Shown here: piece by piece, positions 60,107 through 64,000 of the stretch | Layout of the letters: the number at the start of each line of letters is the position of its first letter | How positions within the stretch are numbered: the stretch's first letter is position 1 | Source of the DNA: an uncultured Christensenella sp. | GTDB taxonomy: Bacteria > Bacillota > Clostridia > Christensenellales > Borkfalkiaceae | Direction of reading: 5' to 3' | Assembly: GCA_910585595.1 (NCBI GenBank) | Contig: CAJUET010000004.1 | Span: 77,514-141,513, forward strand | Length of the DNA: 64,000 nt | Notes under the pieces: model-generated | What the model saw: only the letters and a program-made list of their open reading frames with translations | Told to the model about the DNA's origin: nothing | Databases searched by the model: none | Made by a program: the position numbers and the translations under genes

Positions 60107-61621
60107 ATGAGCTATAAAATTCTCGAACAAAATGGTATAGATAACGAGAACACCGACGGCGGGGCGTTTAACCGTTTCGCCGCAGGCGGGCGTGATGGGA
60201 TCGTGCAGGGTATTCTGTCGGAGTGTTCGCTCATCGCCGAAGGAAACGGTGTATCCATTCATCCGGGGCTGATTCTCATATGCGGAATCAGAGTAAAAAT
60301 CACAAGCGCGGAAACACTCTTTGTTTCTTCCGTTCCAATAAATCCCACGCAATATCAAATTATCGCTCAATTATCGTTGGCAGACAATCATGACGTCGCG
60401 GTAGAATTGTTTTTGCGCTCTCCCGAATCGTTATTGCAAGATACACTCTACCGTTCGGGACATGGCGTGTATCAGGTAGAAATCGGTTCTTTCGTACATA
60501 ATCCTGATGGAACAATTTCAAACCTTGTCAGAACGCTCGACGTGATTCAGGGCGGCGGCACGGGCGGCGGAAATTTTGAGGTTGGGGAGATTGCAACGGA
60601 AACGTTAGAGGCGGGGCTTGAGGCGGAATTTGACGTAACGAAGAGGATTGACGATAATGGGAAAACGCTTCTTGACTTTTACGCCGCGATTCCAAAGGGC
60701 GCGGATGGAAATGATGCGGAGGCAGTTCATTTTACACAACAGGATTTAAGCGATTCTCAAAAAGCACAGGTAAGAAAAAATATAGATGCAGTATCTGCGT
60801 CGGATGTGTTAGATATGATGGATGGCAATCATCCTTTAATGTCGGTTGGCGAAGCAATGCACGCGAAAAATGCAGATAGTGCCACTAAATTATCCAATAC
60901 CCGTGCAATTGACGGGGTATCCTTTGACGGTACAGATAACATTGATCACTTCGCAACTTGCTCCACTGCTTCGGGTACGGTTGCAAAGGTTGTATCAAAA
61001 TCGGGATTTGTGCTTGCGGTAGGAGCAAAAATCACTGTTAAATTCACAAACTCAAATACGGCGAATTCTCCAACCTTGAACGTAAACGGTACGGGAGCGA
61101 AATATATACAGGCGGACGGTGATCTGACCTATGTGAAGTGGATTGCAGGAGCAATCATGGAATTTATCTATGACGGCACGTATTGGGTCTGTTTTGCAGG
61201 ATATGCGCTCGCGGGAAAGCGCGTTGGGGCGATTTATCAGTCAGAAAATTCAACGAGCCCCGCGACGCTCTATGGCGGATCGTGGACGGCAATAACGAGC
61301 GGATACTATTTGAAAGCAATAACAAGCGGAAGCCCCGCTTATCAGAATGCGGGTTTGCCGAATATTACAGGAAATCTTTATGCTCGAAATTCTACCGCAA
61401 GTTCGGGATTGGGCAACGAATCATCTGCGAACGGTGCTTTTGGATTGGCACAAGTAGACACCTCAAAGCATAAAACTTTTGGTGACAGCAATAGTAGTTA
61501 TCAAGTTAGTTATGTTACGTTTGACGCCAATAATGGCGCAACCTCAAAAGGAATATACGGAAATTCGCAGACCGTTACTCCAATGAACTATGGAGCATAT
61601 ATGTGGCGCAGAACCGCATAA
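60107..61621 (+). CDS. Tail fibre / receptor-binding protein
   Basis: 504 residues. N-terminal module paralogous to the previous protein (R-D-G-I-V-Q-G-I-L, S-I-H-P-G-L-I-L-I-C-G), a Gly-rich hinge, a segment with F-T-Q-Q-D-L-S-D-S-Q-K-A-Q-V-R-K-N-I typical of fibres, and a collar-like end with L-Y-G-G-S-W and Y-M-W-R-R-T. Determines host recognition by inference. Confidence 0.85.
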   Translation: MSYKILEQNGIDNENTDGGAFNRFAAGGRDGIVQGILSECSLIAEGNGVSIHPGLILICGIRVKITSAETLFVSSVPINPTQYQIIAQLSLADNHDVAVELFLRSPESLLQDTLYRSGHGVYQVEIGSFVHNPDGTISNLVRTLDVIQGGGTGGGNFEVGEIATETLEAGLEAEFDVTKRIDDNGKTLLDFYAAIPKGADGNDAEAVHFTQQDLSDSQKAQVRKNIDAVSASDVLDMMDGNHPLMSVGEAMHAKNADSATKLSNTRAIDGVSFDGTDNIDHFATCSTASGTVAKVVSKSGFVLAVGAKITVKFTNSNTANSPTLNVNGTGAKYIQADGDLTYVKWIAGAIMEFIYDGTYWVCFAGYALAGKRVGAIYQSENSTSPATLYGGSWTAITSGYYLKAITSGSPAYQNAGLPNITGNLYARNSTASSGLGNESSANGAFGLAQVDTSKHKTFGDSNSSYQVSYVTFDANNGATSKGIYGNSQTVTPMNYGAYMWRRTA

Positions 61622-61632
61622 AGGGAAAAAGC

Positions 61633-62166
61633 ATGAAAATTTATAACGAGTATAGAACGAAAGAATTAAACGAAAAAGATATTGACTTTGAAAAAGGTTA
61701 TTTACGGGCAGATAAAATTTTGATTGCCCGCCATGAGGCGGTTTCCTTTCAAAGAGGAAGAAGCGCGAAAGAAATCGCAGAGGAATTGAAAGCGCAGGGT
61801 ATTGGAATCGAAATCGGCTACGACGGGAAACCGTACAGAATCATCAAAGACAGCGAGAAGTATGGGCGGGAAGTCGAAGCAATTGAGGACGAACCCGATA
61901 CGCCCGCGAAGGGCGCGTGGAACGAAGAGGAGGAAATTCAAGTCTACATACTGTACACCGAGGAAGAACTCGAAGAACATCGTTTGAGTGCTTTGCGTTC
62001 GCGCAGAGCGCCTCTTTTAGAAGCGTTCGACAAATGGGAAAAGGCGGTCCTTCGCGGGCGAGAAAGTGACGATATTGCTGTAATGGAATGGTATAAAAGG
62101 ATGCTTGATTTGGACGAGTTGGCATTTGAAAGCATTCCTCTTCGAATTCAATATTATGTCGGTTAA
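61633..62166 (+). CDS. Tail-end phage protein of unknown function
   Basis: 177 residues, acidic and helical. It follows the fibre gene closely, so a fibre chaperone is possible but not shown. ATG at 61633. Confidence 0.6.
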   Translation: MKIYNEYRTKELNEKDIDFEKGYLRADKILIARHEAVSFQRGRSAKEIAEELKAQGIGIEIGYDGKPYRIIKDSEKYGREVEAIEDEPDTPAKGAWNEEEEIQVYILYTEEELEEHRLSALRSRRAPLLEAFDKWEKAVLRGRESDDIAVMEWYKRMLDLDELAFESIPLRIQYYVG

Positions 62167-62209
62167 AACGAGTAAATCGTTTTGATAATCTTAAAAGGAG
62201 GTAAAAATC

Positions 62210-62518
62210 ATGACGCAGTTTGAAACGAATCTTAGTAACATGAGAGAGAATCTCGATGCCGAACAGCAGTCTTATGAGCAGGAAAAGTGGTCTCTGATCC
62301 GTGCGACGGAACTTGAAGAATTTCGTCGTAGGCAGGAATCGCTTTGTAATGAAGGTATTGCCGCATTGCAACAGCAAAGAGACGAAGCTGTAAAGCAGAA
62401 AGAAGATCAGCTTCGCGCCGATTTGAAAGCGGAAGTCGACAGAAAGTTCGGCGCGGCGCGGCAGAAGCTCGAAGAAGTACAGGCGCTGTTTTCGGGCGGT
62501 AATGCCGGGAATAATTAA
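62210..62518 (+). CDS. Small coiled-coil phage protein
   Basis: 102 residues, almost all predicted coiled coil rich in Gln and Glu. AAAGGAGGT precedes the ATG. Location before the holin-like gene; function unknown. Confidence 0.65.
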   Translation: MTQFETNLSNMRENLDAEQQSYEQEKWSLIRATELEEFRRRQESLCNEGIAALQQQRDEAVKQKEDQLRADLKAEVDRKFGAARQKLEEVQALFSGGNAGNN

Positions 62519-62533
62519 AGAAGGAGGAAGAGG

Positions 62534-63100
62534 ATGAAAGAACAAATTTTGCAGTATGGCGTTTGTACGGCAATTGCCGTCGGAGTCGTGGCGATCACCT
62601 CGCTTCTGAAAATTATTGTCTGCGCTATCGCAAAGAAGTGCGGCAAGAATCTTTCGGGCAACGTGAAGGAGTATTTGTTTACGCCGATCGCGTTGATTCT
62701 CGCGGCGCTTGGGGAGTACATATGGCTCGACAAGTTCATGCATATTGAAAGCGAGGAAATGTTCATTTTGCTCATCGTCTGTTTCAGTTTGGGAACGATG
62801 CTTATTTATTGGTTATTGTTCCAACCGACGAGGAAGGCGGCGGTCAATTTAATTCGTGCGATTGTGAAGCACGGAAAATTTGAGCCGATCGTCGATACGA
62901 TGGAGCGGAGTGGGCTTTCCGAAATCTTAAATGGCGAGAACGTGCCTCTGCATTCAAATGCGGAAAGTTCTCAGGAAGAGCATGACGACAAATTGCCGAC
63001 GCAAGATCTGGCGCAGTCAGAACAGGCTTCAACGTCGCCGCCAACGGCGGAAGAAAAGTTGAAGGCAATGGTGAATGCGCTCAAATCAAAAACTAATTAA
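62534..63100 (+). CDS. Holin-like membrane protein
   Basis: 188 residues with three membrane segments (about 8-32, 50-62 and 74-96) and a long acidic cytoplasmic tail with Pro/Ser/Thr. By position at the end of the late operon and membrane layout it is the probable holin. No endolysin lies next to it. Confidence 0.6.
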   Translation: MKEQILQYGVCTAIAVGVVAITSLLKIIVCAIAKKCGKNLSGNVKEYLFTPIALILAALGEYIWLDKFMHIESEEMFILLIVCFSLGTMLIYWLLFQPTRKAAVNLIRAIVKHGKFEPIVDTMERSGLSEILNGENVPLHSNAESSQEEHDDKLPTQDLAQSEQASTSPPTAEEKLKAMVNALKSKTN

Positions 63101-63105
63101 AAAAA

Positions 63106-63138
63106 AGACCGAGCGGAGTTGTCCGTTCGGTCTCTTTT
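63106..63138 (+). terminator. Late operon terminator
   Basis: AGACCGAGCGGA (63106-63117) pairs with TCCGTTCGGTCT (63122-63133) and ends in TTTT. Confidence 0.85.
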
Positions 63139-63145
63139 GATATTA

Positions 63146-63172
63146 AATAGACAATTTATAGACAATAGACAA
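63146..63172 (+). repeat. Right cluster of integrase arm-type sites
   Basis: The same 27-base block as 32091-32117, with TAGACAA at 63148, 63159 and 63166. A fourth TAGACAA lies at 63242-63248, close to the core. Confidence 0.7.
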
Positions 63173-63257
63173 TTTTGAAAAAGTGAATAACCACAATATA
63201 TGGTATTTTTATAGATTATAAAATCACATATTTTGAGTGTATAGACAAAAATAGTGT

Positions 63258-63268
63258 TCCCCTGCTAA
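63258..63268 (+). repeat. attR core
   Basis: TCCCCTGCTAA, identical to 31936-31946. Confidence 0.9.
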
Positions 63269-63319
63269 GGGAGTAGCACTGTTAAAGGTGGCACGAGTTC
63301 GAATCTCGTCTTCTGCGCC
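63258..63319 (+). pseudogene. 3' half of the host tRNA-Ser (GCT)
   Basis: Loop CTGCTAA, anticodon stem 3' strand GGGAG (63269-63273), variable arm, T-arm (ACGAG-TTCGAAT-CTCGT), acceptor CTTCTGC (63309-63315), discriminator G and CCA. The acceptor and anticodon strands complement exactly those at 31908-31914 and 31935-31939. It has no promoter of its own. Confidence 0.92.
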
Positions 63320-63355
63320 ACAACCGCCCGATGGCTTTGCCATCGGGCGGTTGTG
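63317..63355 (+). terminator. 18-bp perfect hairpin overlapping the tRNA CCA, probable tRNA terminator
   Basis: From the CCA at 63317, an 18-base arm pairs perfectly with 63338-63355 around a TTT loop. Only a weak T-stretch follows. Probably the host tRNA-Ser terminator. Confidence 0.6.
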
Positions 63356-63625
63356 GCGTTTATGATTTGTTCGAACCCGTGACTTCCCACAAGGTCGTGC
63401 AAGAAAAACGGAAGCGAAAAGAAAAATTAAGTGAACTTAATGCCGTTTTTTCACGTTTCCGAGCGAAGCAAAGGACATTGCGCTCTGCGCCAATAAGGAT
63501 GTAAGCTGAACACAGCGAACTTGCGTTTTTCATTTTATGTAATAATTCAACATAAACTTTTTGAAAAAATTGTATTTTTGACCTTTTTATGTTAAAATAA
63601 AATATATTTTCAAAGGAAAAAAGGT
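63356..63625. other. Host intergenic region right of the prophage
   Basis: No gene or RNA is recognised. It becomes very AT-rich from about 63530. Confidence 0.4.
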
Positions 63626-63952
63626 ATGCTACTAATTCGGAAAATTTTTGCTTGGATTCGCAGAAATAAAATGGTAAAAACAATCAAAAGAAATATAGAA
63701 TATTGGTCGGGGGAGCTTGCTTTTTTCAAAATTATTGAAATAGAGTCTTCTCTATTTTCAGATGTAGATAGATTACGGGGTTCTAAAAAATACGAACACG
63801 TGATTTTTTCTTTTGATACAATTATAAAAGATATTCAAAATCACAACGCAAAAATCTATAAACTCCAAACTCAATTTGACAGCATTGTTGCTAACCATAA
63901 TATACAAAATATTTTATCGCATATTGATGGATATACTTTTGAACAACTGTAA
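63626..63952 (+). CDS. Small host protein of unknown function
   Basis: 108 residues, basic N-terminus with a short hydrophobic stretch, then a helical part. AAAGGAAAAAAGGT precedes the ATG. AT-rich like the surrounding region. Not recognised; may not be real. Confidence 0.4.
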   Translation: MLLIRKIFAWIRRNKMVKTIKRNIEYWSGELAFFKIIEIESSLFSDVDRLRGSKKYEHVIFSFDTIIKDIQNHNAKIYKLQTQFDSIVANHNIQNILSHIDGYTFEQL

Positions 63953-64000
63953 ATAATCAATATGGACACACAATAATAAACAATATAATCAAAGCAGTCA

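Larger units (their letters stand above)
31936..63268. mobile_element. HK97-type siphovirus prophage inserted in the anticodon loop of tRNA-Ser(GCT)
   Basis: About 31.3 kb bounded by the 11-base repeat TCCCCTGCTAA at 31936-31946 (attL) and 63258-63268 (attR). The reconstructed attB is the tRNA anticodon arm CTCCC-CTGCTAA-GGGAG, an inverted repeat with a 7-base centre typical of tyrosine integrase core sites. Leftward lysogeny genes and rightward early, packaging, head, tail and holin genes are all present. No endolysin is recognised. Confidence 0.93.

Noticed and set aside
32091..63172. The 27-base TAGACAA blocks as the recombination core
   Set aside because: Joining there would leave more than 200 bases between the two tRNA halves, whereas the TCCCCTGCTAA core joins them into a perfect tRNA.
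32120..63319. The intact tRNA-Ser at 32120 as the original integration target, with 63258-63319 as its displaced 3' end
   Set aside because: The 3' fragment's acceptor strand CTTCTGC does not pair with GTGGAAG but pairs perfectly with GCAGAAG at 31908.
63360..63683. Minus-strand 107-residue frame right of the prophage
   Set aside because: AT-rich, no ribosome site, no similarity that I can see, and overlaps the start of a better + strand candidate.

Overview
The window reads as chromosome of an uncultured Clostridia-like member of the Firmicutes (Bacillota). The grounds are the gene families and neighbourhoods: NIF3 beside a DUF164 zinc-ribbon protein, rsmD-coaD, a YlbJ-type membrane protein, greA-lysS, and a decarboxylase-holB-ricT-yabB-rsmI cluster that follows Bacillus subtilis yaaO-yabC order. 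Strong TTGACA/TATAAT promoters and GGAGG ribosome sites also fit. This placement is inference from content; no rRNA or species marker is present.

Layout. 1-11.7 kb is ordinary chromosome: NIF3, alanine racemase, 5-FTHF cyclo-ligase, rsmD/coaD, DAHP synthase and prephenate dehydratase as one overlapping run, then ylbJ, rarA, a GNAT, a zinc-ribbon membrane protein, a nitroreductase and a sugar-phosphate transferase. 11.76-12.29 kb is a six-gene tRNA operon (Gly, Arg, His, Gln, Lys, Lys). A 5.05 kb serine-recombinase element (12286-17350) sits between its last tRNA and the terminator. It carries a TetR regulator with tandem operators, a membrane-anchored Acg-like nitroreductase-fold protein, a Com-like zinc-ribbon remnant and a small sigma-like factor. 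17.4-31.8 kb returns to core genes: greA, lysS, holB, ricT, ferredoxin, rsmI, a DUF3737 beta-helix protein, a 1110-residue surface protein, an isochorismatase-type hydrolase and pyrophosphatase.

31.94-63.27 kb is a complete-looking HK97-type siphovirus prophage, integrated exactly in the anticodon loop of a tRNA-Ser(GCU) gene. The two host half-genes (31908-31946 and 63258-63319) pair perfectly in the acceptor and anticodon stems, so they once formed one gene, and the insertion destroys it. Just inside the left end the phage carries its own intact tRNA-Ser(GCU) (32120-32210), in the same orientation and downstream of the orphaned host tRNA promoter. This looks like a self-compensating integration system: break the host tRNA, supply a substitute whose anticodon stem differs from the integration site, and possibly express it from the host promoter only in the lysogen. 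It is the most interesting observation here.

The prophage runs: integrase, lipoprotein and CI-like repressor leftward; then rightward Cro-like protein, excisionase-like protein, many small early proteins, a PcfJ-like protein, two DNA methyltransferases (one fused to ParB), an HUH Rep-like endonuclease that is the only visible replication protein, terminase, portal, protease, capsid, connectors, tail tube, a tail chaperone pair with a textbook A AAA AAC -1 slippery site, tape measure, baseplate and fibre proteins, and a holin-like protein. I see no endolysin and no helicase or primase.
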